NCBI GenBank assembly: GCA_012031345.1
Contig: JAAUTS010000003.1
Location: forward strand, 1-49,355
Length of the DNA stretch: 49,355 bases
Reading direction: 5' to 3'
Source of the DNA: Blastochloris sp.
GTDB lineage: Bacteria; Verrucomicrobiota; Verrucomicrobiia; Methylacidiphilales; JAAUTS01
Numbering within the stretch: position 1 is the stretch's first letter; each line of letters begins with the position of its first letter. The notes beneath the pieces were generated by a model that saw only the letters and a list, made by a program, of their open reading frames with translations, searched no databases and was not told the DNA's origin. The translations under genes and the position numbers were made by a program. Below, one piece after another: positions 6,881-16,467 of this stretch.

Positions 6881-9436
6881 ATGAAACAGGGCTTGCTGTA
6901 TTTGTTCGCGCTCGGTCTGGGAGGCTTGTCCGCAGCGGAGATCCAACCCAGCACAGGATATTTGACCGGTGTCGCGCCCGCCTGGGTGGAGACGCGGGAG
7001 GTTCCCGCCCTGGATGTGGCGAGGGAGACGAGCCAGGGATCGATCCATTATTTGTTGGTGGATGAGCAGAGTCATGCGGGCGAGGAGACGGAGTTTTATC
7101 ATTACGCCTACAAGGTGTTGACCGAGGCGGGACTGGAGGAGGCGGCATCGATCAGCCTGAGTTTTGATCCGAGTTATCAGACCCTGACGTATCATCGCCT
7201 GCGTAGGTATCGGGATGGGGAGTGGAAAGATCTGTTGGGGGAGACGGAGATGCAGGTGTTGCAGCGGGAAAAGGACATGGAATCCAGCCTGCTGGATGGA
7301 AGTTTGACCGTGAGCTGCAATTTAAAAGATATACGGGTGGGGGATGTGTTGGATTACAGTTTCAGCCGGAAGGGGGCTCATCCTCTGCTCAAAGGTAAAT
7401 TTGTTGATTCCAACAGTCTGAGTTGGGGTGTGCCGGTGGAGGAGATGTTCATCCGGGTGCTGATGCCCAAGGCGCGCAAGCTGCAAGGGCGTTTTTATCT
7501 GGATGCGGGCCAGATGGAAGTCAAGGAGTTGGAGGATGTGGTGGAGTATCGTGTCCAGAGGGCAAAAGTCCCGGCGGTGCTTTCGGAGAAAGATGTGCCG
7601 TCCTGGGTGGATCAATATGCCTGGGTGCAGTGGTCGGAGTTTGGAGCCTGGAGCGAGGTGGTGGAATGGGCCTTGCCGCTGTATCCCGAGGTGACGGAGT
7701 TGTCGGACGACCTGAAAGCCAAGGTGGAACTGCTGGCCCGGGAGACTTTGGAAGAGGTTAGGGTTTTGAAGGCGCTGCAAATGGCCCAGGCGGAAATCCG
7801 CTATTTGGGCATTCATCTGGGGGTGGGCAGTCATCGCCCCAACCCGCCGGATTTGGTCTTGTCGCGTCGCTTTGGGGATTGCAAGGACAAGACGCAGCTT
7901 TTGGTGACCGTGTTGAGGGCGTTGGGGATCAAAGCGTATCCGGCTTTGGTTGATACGGATGACCGGCGATCCATCACGACGCGGCTGCCTTCACCCTACT
8001 GTTTTGATCACGTGATCACGCTGGTGGTGCTGGAAGATGGCACGGAGCTTTGGCTGGACCCGACGCGACGCCCGCAATACGGGAAACTGCGGGAGTTGTA
8101 TGTGGGCAACTATGAGCGGGCCTTGGTGATCAAGCCGGGGGAGACGGAATTGAGAACTTACGAACCGCGTCCGGCCTCGCTGCCCCGAACCACGGTGAAT
8201 GAGGAGTTCAGCGTGGGCAGACCGGAGGCGCTGAGTGGTTTGAGCGTGCATACGGTGTATGAGGGATTGGCAGCGGAGTATGCGCGCAATAATTTTGCGC
8301 AACGCTCCGAGACGGAGGCTCAGAAATATGCCACGGAGTATTACGGAAAAATTTTCCCCAAGATCAAGTCAGTCGCGGCGATCCGGGTTCAGGATGACAA
8401 GGAGCGCAACCGGGTGGAGGTCTGGGAAAGTTATGAAATAACCGAGTTATGGGAAACGCAAAAGGAAGGAGGCTGGTCCCTGGAGTTTTATCCCTATGAA
8501 ATCAAGGATCAACTGACGGAGACCGGGAGTTTGGACCGACGTATGCCTCTGGATTTGAATTATCCGGAACATTTTATGGTCAACACCAAGGTCACACTTT
8601 TTGAGCCCTGGAATCTGACCCCGGAGCGGGTGGATTTAAAGACCCGCCATGTGCGATACGAGCATGAAATTGCGATCAAGAGCAACGTCATCACCATGAC
8701 TTACGATTACGAGTCGGTTTCTCCCTTCGTGGAGTTGAAGGATTTGGTGAATTATCATGACACTCTGAAACAAGTGAAGGATTCGCTTGGTTATACCCTG
8801 ACCTATAATCCCTCGCTGGAAACTGTCAAAAAGGTAACGGCGATGGATCAGGTGAATTTTCTGATGGTGCTGGTGACGTTGGCCTGCCTGTTTTTGTTTG
8901 GCTTGGCCGGGTTGTTGTTTTGGTTTTTAAGCAAACTCAATCCCCCGCGCCCGAAAAATTTGCAGGATGCGGATTTGGAAGGTTTGGGAGGTTGGTTGAT
9001 TCTCGTGGCGGTGGGACTTTTTCTAAGGCCAGTGACGTTGGTATCGGGCTTTTTCTCCGATCTCGGTCTGGTTTATAACATGGAGCGGTGGGCCGCTCTG
9101 ACTTCACCCGAGGGGGGAGCTTATCATCCCATGTTTGCGCCGCTTCTTTATTTTGAAGTGGTGGCCAATCTGTTTCTCATCATGTTGGGATTGTTGCTAA
9201 TTCTGTTATTTTTCACCAAACGGGCGAGTTTCCCCTGGGTGTTTATCCTGATGTTGGCGCTCCTGCCCTTGGTGCATGTGTTGGATTTTGTGTTGAGCCA
9301 GAACATTCCAGCGGTGGCGAGTCAGAACAGGGAGGCTCAATTTTCCATGACACTCTGGCAGAATTTTGCCCAGGCTGCGATTTGGATTCCCTACGCGTTG
9401 AAATCACGACGGGTGCGGGTTACGTTTCGTTATTAA
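6881..9436 (+). CDS. DUF3857/transglutaminase-like membrane protein with C-terminal DUF2569-like domain (~850 aa)
   Basis: Large exported protein in one intact frame. Signal peptide MKQGLLYLFALGLGGLSAAEI, then a DUF3857 region (beta-rich, with SCNLKDIRVGDVLDYSFSRKG), then a transglutaminase core with Cys in RRFGDCKDKTQLLVTVLRALGI, His in CFDHVITLVVLEDG and Asp in LWLDPT, which together form the papain-like triad. A DUF3858-like stretch follows. The C-terminus has about four membrane helices beginning VNFLMVLVTLACLFLFGLAGLLF, with LEGLGGWLILVAVGLF typical of DUF2569. Proteins of this family are probably periplasmic peptidase/cross-linking enzymes; the substrate is unknown. I chose ATG 6881; ATG 6875 is the alternative. 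Confidence 0.85.
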   Translation: MKQGLLYLFALGLGGLSAAEIQPSTGYLTGVAPAWVETREVPALDVARETSQGSIHYLLVDEQSHAGEETEFYHYAYKVLTEAGLEEAASISLSFDPSYQTLTYHRLRRYRDGEWKDLLGETEMQVLQREKDMESSLLDGSLTVSCNLKDIRVGDVLDYSFSRKGAHPLLKGKFVDSNSLSWGVPVEEMFIRVLMPKARKLQGRFYLDAGQMEVKELEDVVEYRVQRAKVPAVLSEKDVPSWVDQYAWVQWSEFGAWSEVVEWALPLYPEVTELSDDLKAKVELLARETLEEVRVLKALQMAQAEIRYLGIHLGVGSHRPNPPDLVLSRRFGDCKDKTQLLVTVLRALGIKAYPALVDTDDRRSITTRLPSPYCFDHVITLVVLEDGTELWLDPTRRPQYGKLRELYVGNYERALVIKPGETELRTYEPRPASLPRTTVNEEFSVGRPEALSGLSVHTVYEGLAAEYARNNFAQRSETEAQKYATEYYGKIFPKIKSVAAIRVQDDKERNRVEVWESYEITELWETQKEGGWSLEFYPYEIKDQLTETGSLDRRMPLDLNYPEHFMVNTKVTLFEPWNLTPERVDLKTRHVRYEHEIAIKSNVITMTYDYESVSPFVELKDLVNYHDTLKQVKDSLGYTLTYNPSLETVKKVTAMDQVNFLMVLVTLACLFLFGLAGLLFWFLSKLNPPRPKNLQDADLEGLGGWLILVAVGLFLRPVTLVSGFFSDLGLVYNMERWAALTSPEGGAYHPMFAPLLYFEVVANLFLIMLGLLLILLFFTKRASFPWVFILMLALLPLVHVLDFVLSQNIPAVASQNREAQFSMTLWQNFAQAAIWIPYALKSRRVRVTFRY

Positions 9437-9459
9437 ACAAACTTAGGGAATACTTATCA

Positions 9460-10068
9460 ATGAAACTACTGGAATATACGGGCGGTTTGGCGGAGACGAA
9501 TGCTTACCTGGTGGAGACGGCTGAGGGCTGGCTTTTGGTGGATGCGCCGGAAGGGGTGCTGGATTTTGTCAGGGAACGAAAGATCAGGGTAGCGGCGCTG
9601 GTATTGACCCACGGGCATTGGGATCATATCTGGGATGCGGCGGATCTGGTGGCTTGGGCGCAGTGCCCCGTGTATTATCATCAGGACGACGAGTTGCTGA
9701 TTACCCGGCCGGAATTGATGAGGGACTTTGGTCTCCCGGTGGATTTGAAGCCGGTGCAGGCCACGCAGTTTTTGAAAGGGGGAGAGGAGGTGGATCTGGT
9801 GGGGAAGAGGTTCCGCATTCTGCATGTGCCGGGGCATTGTCCGGGCAGCATCTGTTTATATCAGCAGGAAGAAAAAACGATCTTTGGGGGAGATGTTCTT
9901 TTTGCGGGGGGAGTGGGCCGCTGGGATTTGCCGGGAGGTTCGAGGGAGTTGTTGATCGAGGGGATCCACAACAAGCTGATGGTTCTGCCGGATGAGGTCA
10001 TCGTCTATCCTGGACATGGTCCTGCCACCAGCATAGGGCAGGAGCGACGGGAGAATCCGTATCTTTAG
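9460..10068 (+). CDS. Metallo-beta-lactamase-fold hydrolase (glyoxalase II-like, 202 aa)
   Basis: Compact MBL-fold hydrolase with all metal ligands visible: LTHGHWDHIWDA (HxHxDH motif), HVPGHCPGSICLY (third His), IFGGDVLF (bridging Asp) and VYPGHGPATSI (last His). The length and the PGHGP end fit the YcbL/glyoxalase-II-like thioesterase group. Probably cleaves a thioester or related small molecule in the cytoplasm. The true start is ATG 9460 (MKLLEYTGGLAETNAYLV), 23 bases after the preceding stop. The track's start at 9382 overlaps the transmembrane gene and is unlikely. Confidence 0.88.
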   Translation: MKLLEYTGGLAETNAYLVETAEGWLLVDAPEGVLDFVRERKIRVAALVLTHGHWDHIWDAADLVAWAQCPVYYHQDDELLITRPELMRDFGLPVDLKPVQATQFLKGGEEVDLVGKRFRILHVPGHCPGSICLYQQEEKTIFGGDVLFAGGVGRWDLPGGSRELLIEGIHNKLMVLPDEVIVYPGHGPATSIGQERRENPYL

Positions 10069-10407
10069 TATGCGGTGCGTTTGCCCAGGCATCCCTGAGC
10101 AGGAAGTCAGGTCCTTTTTTAAAGAGCAGCCAGGTAGCGAGACAACCCACGGTGAAGGCAACCAGACCTGCCAGGCCGACGATCATGTGGGTGATGTCCC
10201 AGCCCCGGTAAACGGTGTGGGTGATGAAGACCAGCATGAGCAAGAGGCCTGGCAGCCAGCAGAGGAGGAGGAAGGTCAGGAGGCAGATGATTTTTCGTGA
10301 AGGGGCAGGGGACCGGGGCGTGCCTCCAAACGTTGAAGATGGGATGAGACCGAACCCGCGTAGGTGCTGGTGGTCAGAGCGGAATCGGTTTCCGGATTTT
10401 GTGACAT
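9998..10407 (-). CDS. Small two-helix membrane protein, frameshifted
   Basis: From ATG 10407 one frame reads MSQNPETDSALTTSTYAGSVSSHLQRLEARPGPLPLHEK. The membrane helices IICLLTFLLLCWLPGLLLMLVFITH and HMIVGLAGLVAFTVGCLATWLLFKKG follow in the neighbouring frame. Adding one A to GAAAAATCATC (~10298) joins them. The end overlaps the tail of the convergent MBL gene, so a further indel near the 3' end and an earlier stop (for example ...LLRDCLGKRTAY) are possible. Function not recognised. Confidence 0.55.
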
Positions 10408-10466
10408 GGCTCAGTCTGGGAGTTTTAAAGTTTTCAAACAATAAGAAAGCAGGATGACTTCGTTTT

Positions 10467-11507
10467 TTAAGTGGGGAGTTCGGAGGGCTGGGTGGAAGGG
10501 TCGGAAATACCACAGGCAGCACGCCAACGGTCCAAGGTCATCATGTTGCCCAAGCTGTCGTCGAGGGGAACTTCCGGCACACTGCGAAGGCCGGCGTGGA
10601 GGGCACGGGCGAAGGCGTCGGCTTCCAGGCTGAAGAGCCAATCCCTGGTGTTTTGTTCGATGCGTTGATCTGATTTTCCTGTCCGATGCAGGGTGAACCC
10701 GGTTTTACCGCCTTTGCTGGCGGGCACCCAGCAGTCCCGGGCTTGAATCCAACCTGTGCTGCCATAAATTTCGACACCGTTGATTTGGTCGAGTTGCACC
10801 CCACAGGAAAGCTGGGCCTGGATGCGGCCGGGAAACTCCAGCAAGGCGGAGGCCCAGCCATCGACCCCGGTCTCCAGCCAAGCGGCTGAGCCGGAAAGCT
10901 TCAGCGGATCGGCATAGGGCAGACCCAGGGCTACTCCGGCGAGCCAACGGCTGAGGGTAGTGGTGTAACAACCAACATCCAGGATGCCGCCGCCGCCAAG
11001 TTCCCGATTGAAGAGGCGACTCGCGGGATCGAAGCCGGCATTGAAACTGAAGGTGGCCTTGATCAGGCGCAGCTCCCCCAGGCTGCCCAGACGGACTTCG
11101 TTGGCGATGGCTTTCATCAGGGGATGACAACGCACCATGAAGGCTTCCATCAAGAGGACGTTATGGCGACGGGCGGCTTCGGCGGCCAGCAGGGCTTGTT
11201 GATAGTTCATGGTCAGCGGTTTTTCGCAAAGAATATGTTTTCCTGCCTGGGCCGCCTTGATGATCCATTCCGCGTGTTGAGGGTGCGGGGTGGAAATGTA
11301 AATGGCATCGACGCTTGGATCGGCCAGCAGAGCTTCGTAGCTACTGTGGGCCTGGGGAATTTTAAATTCGCGGGCAAAGGCTGAGGCGGAGTCGGCGTTG
11401 CGGCTGCCCACGGCGCGAAGTTGGCCTGTGCGTGAGCGTTGGACGCCTTCGGCAAAGGCTCGTGCGATTCGACCAGTGGCCAGAAGTCCCCATTGAAGCA
11501 GTTTCAT
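10467..11507 (-). CDS. Gfo/Idh/MocA family oxidoreductase
   Basis: NAD(P)-dependent dehydrogenase acting on a sugar or diol. It has a Rossmann start (LLQWGLLATGRIARAFAEGV, with G-x-x-x-x-G-R-I-A), then YISTPHPQHAEWIIKAAQAGKHILCEKPLTMN with the family's EKP lysine, and a substrate-side GGGILDVGCYTTTLSRWLAG containing the expected D-x-G-x-Y. The C-terminal alpha/beta domain is complete. It resembles the dihydrodiol-dehydrogenase-like branch, but the substrate cannot be assigned. I used ATG 11507 (MKLLQWG) as start rather than 11522. It is divergent from glgA with 133 bases between. Confidence 0.85.
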   Translation of the reverse strand: MKLLQWGLLATGRIARAFAEGVQRSRTGQLRAVGSRNADSASAFAREFKIPQAHSSYEALLADPSVDAIYISTPHPQHAEWIIKAAQAGKHILCEKPLTMNYQQALLAAEAARRHNVLLMEAFMVRCHPLMKAIANEVRLGSLGELRLIKATFSFNAGFDPASRLFNRELGGGGILDVGCYTTTLSRWLAGVALGLPYADPLKLSGSAAWLETGVDGWASALLEFPGRIQAQLSCGVQLDQINGVEIYGSTGWIQARDCWVPASKGGKTGFTLHRTGKSDQRIEQNTRDWLFSLEADAFARALHAGLRSVPEVPLDDSLGNMMTLDRWRAACGISDPSTQPSELPT

Positions 11508-11640
11508 GTCCGAGTGAAGCATGAGGAGCGGAAAGAATACAAATCAAAGTGGAGCTGTCGGGGTGCGGGGGAAAAGTTTGGGTTGTCGGGAGGGGCGATG
11601 TTCCTGTATGCAGTGGGCTGCGGGTTGCGCTTGCCAGCTT

Positions 11641-13076
11641 ATGAATATTCTTTTTGCCAGCAGTGAGATGACGCCTTATGCCAAGACAGGGGGCTTGGGG
11701 GATGTGTTGGCGGCATTACCAGCGGCGTTGCGGGGGGCGGGGCACAGTGTTTCGGTGGTGTTGCCGCTTTATGCGGATTTAAGAAGAGCGCTGCCGGGAT
11801 TGAAGCCGAGTGAGTTGGTGTTGAAGGTGGGGATTGGGCCGTTGAAGTTTCAGTCGCGGGTTGGAACGGGGTGGCGGGAATGGGGTGAGTTTGTTTGCGG
11901 TGGAGAGGGATGAATATTTTGACCGGAGCCATTTGTATGGCGGGGCGGGCGGGGATTATTTTGACAACGCGTCGCGTTTTATTTTTTTCTCAAAGCTGGT
12001 GGTGGAATTGGCCAGGTATGTGGAGCCGCGACCGCAGGTGATCCATGTCAATGACTGGCAAACAGCACTGGTGCCTGCGCTGGTGCGGGAGGCGAAGCTG
12101 CCCTATCGCACGGTGTTGACGGTGCATAATCTGGCCTATCAAGGGGTGTTTCCGGGATATGACTTTGCTTTGACGAATTTGCCGGGGAGTTGGTTTCAGG
12201 CGGGGGGGCTGGAGTTTTACGGGAGAATCAATTTATTAAAGTCGGGTTTATTGGCGGCGGATGAGGTGACGACGGTGAGCCCGAGTTATGCGGGGGAAAT
12301 TTTGACGGAGGCCTATGGGTGTGGTTTGGAGGGAATTTTACGCGAGCGGGCGGGGGAGGGAAAGCTGAGCGGGATTTTGAACGGGATTGACGTGCAGGTA
12401 TGGAATCCGCAGGCGGACACGTGGATTGAGAAGGGCTACGATGCGGAGAGTTTGAAGAACAAGAAGGCCTGCAAAAAAGCGTTGCTGGCGGAACTGGGCT
12501 GGAAGAAGGCGGGCTCGGATCCTTTGGCGGGCTGCATTTCGCGTCTGGTGGCACAGAAGGGGATGGATTTGGTTTTGGAGTTGATGCCGAGGTTGTTGAA
12601 GCAGGGGCTACGTTTTGTTTTGTTGAGGTTCGGGGGAAGCGAGGTTGGAGCAGGCTTTTTTTGAAATTGGCGGAGGAGCATCCGGATCAGGTGGCGGTGC
12701 GGATTGGTTTTGATGAGGGATTGGCGCATCGGATTGAGGCGGGCTCGGATCTTTTTTTTGATGCCTTCCCTGTTTGAGCCTTGCGGGTTGAATCAGATGT
12801 ATAGCCAGAGGTATGGGACGATTCCGGTGGTGCATGGGGTGGGGGGATTGAAGGATTCGGTCGAGCCCTGGAATGGGAGAAAAAGAACGGGGGACAGGGT
12901 TTGTGTTTGAGCGGGGCACGGCGGATGCTTTAGGGAAGCAAGTGCAGGCGGCGCTAAAATTGATGGAAAACGAGAAGGCCTGGGACAAGATCCGACAGAA
13001 TGCGATGGGGCGCGATTTTTCCTGGGAACGGGCGGTGCCGGAGTATGAGGCGGTGTATGAACGGAGTCTGCGCTGA
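11641..13076 (+). CDS. glgA: Glycogen synthase (GT5), several frameshifts
   Basis: Adds glucosyl units from ADP-glucose to glycogen. It starts [27 protein letters not shown] with the K-T-G-G-L donor-binding motif. It continues [91 protein letters not shown] and [15 protein letters not shown], ending ERSLR. At least four indels split it (around 11855, 12630, 12660-12760 and 12875). One is an extra T in the T8 run before GATGCCTTCCC and another an extra G in AATGGGAGAAAA. Every family motif survives across the frames, so the gene is probably intact in nature. First gene of a glucan operon. Confidence 0.85.
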
Positions 13077-13133
13077 GCGAGACGGATTTTTTTTAAAAGC
13101 GAGAAATGAAGATGAGCCAACAAGGAGAATTTT

Positions 13134-14161
13134 GTGCCGGAAATACGTAAGGACCCAGTAACAGGAAGGTGGGTGGTGTTCAGCCCGGAACGGTTGCAGC
13201 GCCCGAATCAATTTGAGTGTGCGGAAACGGGGGAGGCGGCGGCGGACCCGTTTTTAGCGGGGAACGAAGGATTTACACCGCCGGAAGTGTATGCGGTGCG
13301 TGAGGCCGGGAGCCAGCCCAACACGCCGGGTTGGAAGGTGCGGGTGGTGCCGAACCGTTTTCCGGCCTTGCGGGTGGAGGGGGATTTGAACAAGGAAGCG
13401 GTGGGTTTTTATGACAAGATGAACGGGTGGGGGCGCATGAGGTGGTGGTGGAAACGCCGGAGCCGAATCTGGCGTTGGAGGAGCAGCCTCTGAGCAACAT
13501 TGTGGAGGTGTTGAAAGCGTTCCGGGCGCGGAGTTTGGATTTGATGAAGGATGGGCGTTTCAAGTATTTGATGATTTTCAAAAATGTGGGGGCCCAGGCC
13601 GGGGCTTCGCAGCGTCATGCCCACTCCCAAATCATCGCGCTACCTGTGATTCCGCTGGCGTTGAAGGAAAAGCTGAATCCGTGCCGGGAGTATTTTGTGG
13701 AGAAGGACCGCAACCTGTATGAGGACATTCTACGCAATGAGATCAAGGAGGAGGAGCGGATGGTGTATGAGAATGCGGGGTATGGGGTGATGTGCCCCTT
13801 TGCCAGTCGCTTTCCCTTTGAGGTGGTGTTGATGCCCAAGCAGCAGCGGGCGGACTTCCATGCCTGCAAGGATCATGATCTGGTGTTGCTGGCGGATGCG
13901 TTGAAGCATGTGTTGATGGCGTATCGGCAGGGTTTGAATGTGCCGAGTTACAATCTGGTGTTGCATACGGCACCGATCCGGCATGGGAAGCAGACGCGGT
14001 GGCATACGCTGGATTTTGATTTTCGTTGGCACATTGAGATTCTGCCGAGGATGTCCGGGATTGCGGGGTTTGAGTTTGGGACGGGGTTCCATATCAATCC
14101 GGTGTTGCCGGAAGAAGCGGCGCGATTTTTGCGGGAAGTGAACGCGGGAGTGAACGAGTGA
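13134..14161 (+). CDS. galT: Galactose-1-phosphate uridylyltransferase-like protein, one frameshift
   Basis: HIT-superfamily nucleotidyltransferase. Start GTG 13134 follows AAGGAG at good spacing. The N-terminal half reads MPEIRKDPVTGRWVVFSPERLQRP and VRVVPNRFPALR. The active-site region is KNVGAQAGASQRHAHSQIIALPVIP with the H-x-H nucleophile site. The C-terminal half has WHIEILPRMSGIAGFEFGTGFHINPVLPEEAA. A single G is missing at 13425 (AACGGGTGGGGG should give NGVGAHEVVVETPEP). In this glycogen operon the enzyme may act on ADP-glucose rather than in the Leloir pathway; that is inference. Spacing to the next gene is 16 bases. Confidence 0.85.
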
Positions 14162-14177
14162 AGGTTGAAAGGAAGCC

Positions 14178-16341
14178 ATGTTGAACGTTGTTTATTTGTG
14201 GCACATGCATCAGCCGTATTATGTCGATCCGTTAACGCGGACGGCGATGATGCCCTGGGTGCGTCTTCATGCGGTGCGTGGGTATCTGGACATGATCGAT
14301 GTGGTGTTGCACTACCCGGAGCTGCGGGTGAGCTTCAACTTTACTCCGGTCTTGGTGCAGCAGTTGTTGGAGTTCAACCGGAATGAGGTGACGGACAAGT
14401 GGGGGGAGTTGACGCGGCGTCCGGCGGAGGCCTTGAACGCGGTGGAGAAGGGGGAGATTTTGGAAAATTTCTTCAAGATCAACTGGTCCACGCTGATCGA
14501 GCCGTTTCCGCGTTATCGTGAGTTGCTGGAGTTGCGCGGGCGGGAGTGGAACGTGAGAACCTTGCAGGAGAGTGTGGGTCATTTCACGGCGCAGGATTAT
14601 CTGGATTTGCAGGTGTGGTTCAACCTGGCCTGGTGCGGGTTCTCGGCCTTCAAGCGTTACCCGGAGCTGGGGGTGTTGCGGGAGAAGGGGCGGGGGTTCA
14701 CGGAGGAGGAGAAGAATCGGGTGATGGATATTCATCTGGAGATCATGGGTTTGGTGCTGGGGTTGTATCGGCAGGCGCAGGAGGATCGGCGGGTGGAGAT
14801 CACCACCACGCCGTTTTTTCATCCCATCATGCCTTTGGTTTATAACACGAAGTTGGCGGAGCGTTGTATGCCGGGGCGGGAGTTGCCGCCGGAGTTTTCC
14901 GCGCCGGAGGATGTGCGGGCGCATTTGTTGGCTTCGCAAAAATTACATACGGAGGTGTTTGGGCGTCCGGCCCGAGGTTTGTGGCCTTCAGAGGGATCGG
15001 TGGCGCCGGAGTTGATGCCCTTGTTCAAGGAGGCGGGGATTGAGTATTTTTGCACGGATGAAGAGGTGTTGTTCCGTAGTCTGAGTCAGGACCCGGTGCA
15101 TGGGAATCGGCGGGTGGATCATCTGGAGTTGTTTCAGCCCTGGGTTTCCGAGTATGGCGGGGCGCGGGTGGGGGCCTTGTTCCGGGAGCGGCCCTTGTCG
15201 GATTTTGTGGGGTTCAATGCGGCGCGGAACACGGCGAAGGATGGGGCGGATTATCTGGTTTACCATTGGAGCACATTGCGGGGATTGTGCCGGGGGGCCA
15301 GGGCATGGTGCTGCTGGCGCTGGACGGGGAGAATGCGTGGGAGGCCTTTGCGGATGGAGGGGAGGGTTTTCTTCATGCGATGTATCAGGGAATCCTGGGC
15401 AGTCCGAAGTTAAAGACGCGGCGTTTGGGGATTTGTTTGATGAGGTGAAGGAGGCACCGGTGTTGCAGCATTTGCACACAGGTTCCTGGATTCGGGGGGA
15501 TTTTGATATTTGGATCGGGGACGCGGAGGAGAACCGGGGTTGGGAATGGCTGGGTAAGACGCGGGCCTTTTTGGTGGAGCAGCAGGCGGGGGGACGGCAT
15601 GGGGCGGAGGTGTTGGAGAGGGCCTGGAAAGAGATTTATGCGGCGGAGGGCAGTGATTGGTTTTGGTGGTATGGGCCTGATTTTCAGACGGACAGTGACG
15701 TGTTGTTTGATGCACTTTTCCGCAAGCATTTGCAGAATGTGTATCATTTGTTAGGGATCGAGCCGCCGCAGTATCTGGGGGTGCCGATCCGGACGCGGGG
15801 TCTGAGTGTTCCTTACACCAAACCTTCCGCCTACATTGATCCGCAGATTGATGGAAGGAACACGGGTTATTTTGACTGGTTGGGGGCGGGGGTATTTGAT
15901 GTCAAGACGCAGCAAACGGCGATGTTCCAATCCAACCGGGTCTGTCGTGAGATCCGTTTCGGAATCAATGAGAAGCAGTTTGTGCTGCGCTTTGATTACG
16001 CGAAGACGGGGCCGGAGAAGATCCACATCGCCTTTTGCAAGCCGGCGGATGGGCGGGTGGTCTTGACGCGGAAGGGTGAGGGGTATGAGGGCGTGCTGGA
16101 GACGAGTCAGGATGCCTTGAATTATGAAATGGTGGACGGGGTGTTGCGGGTGGCCTGTCACACGCAGATTGAAGTGGGGGTGCCGTTGGCGTCACTGGGC
16201 TTCAAGAAAGATGGGGAACCGATTGCGTTTATGGTGCAGGTGTTTCATGGCGGGGTGGAGACGGAGCGGTATCCGGAGAGGGGTTTGATCGAGTTTGACG
16301 GACCGTCGGAGCGGTTTGAGCTTTCGAATTGGTTGGTTTAA
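14178..16341 (+). CDS. GH57 glucanase (COG1449-like alpha-amylase/pullulanase type), two frameshifts
   Basis: Alpha-glucan hydrolase or transferase with a seven-stranded barrel. Conserved GH57 regions are visible: VVYLWHMHQPYY (region 1), ITTTPFFHPIMPLV, RGLWPSEGSVAPEL with the nucleophile Glu (region 3), and MVLLALDGENAWEAF with the acid Asp (region 4). A beta-rich C-terminal part of about 200 residues ends VFHGGVETERYPERGLIEFDG, as in amylopullulanase-type proteins. Two one-base losses split the gene: a T in TACCATTGGAGC (~15265) and a G in AAGACGCGGCGTTTG (~15420). The protein is about 720 residues after repair, with no signal peptide, so it acts inside the cell, probably on stored glycogen. 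Confidence 0.85.
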
Positions 16342-16467
16342 ATCAATGATTCATTTTGAATATTTAACGGGAAAAACAGGTGCCACGCTTTCCGGACGTT
16401 GTGCGAGGTTGCGGGATCACCGAGCGTTGAGCTGTGGGCGGGTCTGTTCAAGTGGTGGGTGGGAATC

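Noticed and set aside
12600-12910. glgA as a true pseudogene
   Set aside because: All GT5 motifs are retained on both sides of every indel and neighbouring genes show the same error type, so decay is less likely than miscalled homopolymers.
14232-14939. 235-aa minus-strand ORF
   Set aside because: Antisense to GH57; Gln/His/Leu-rich shadow without domains.
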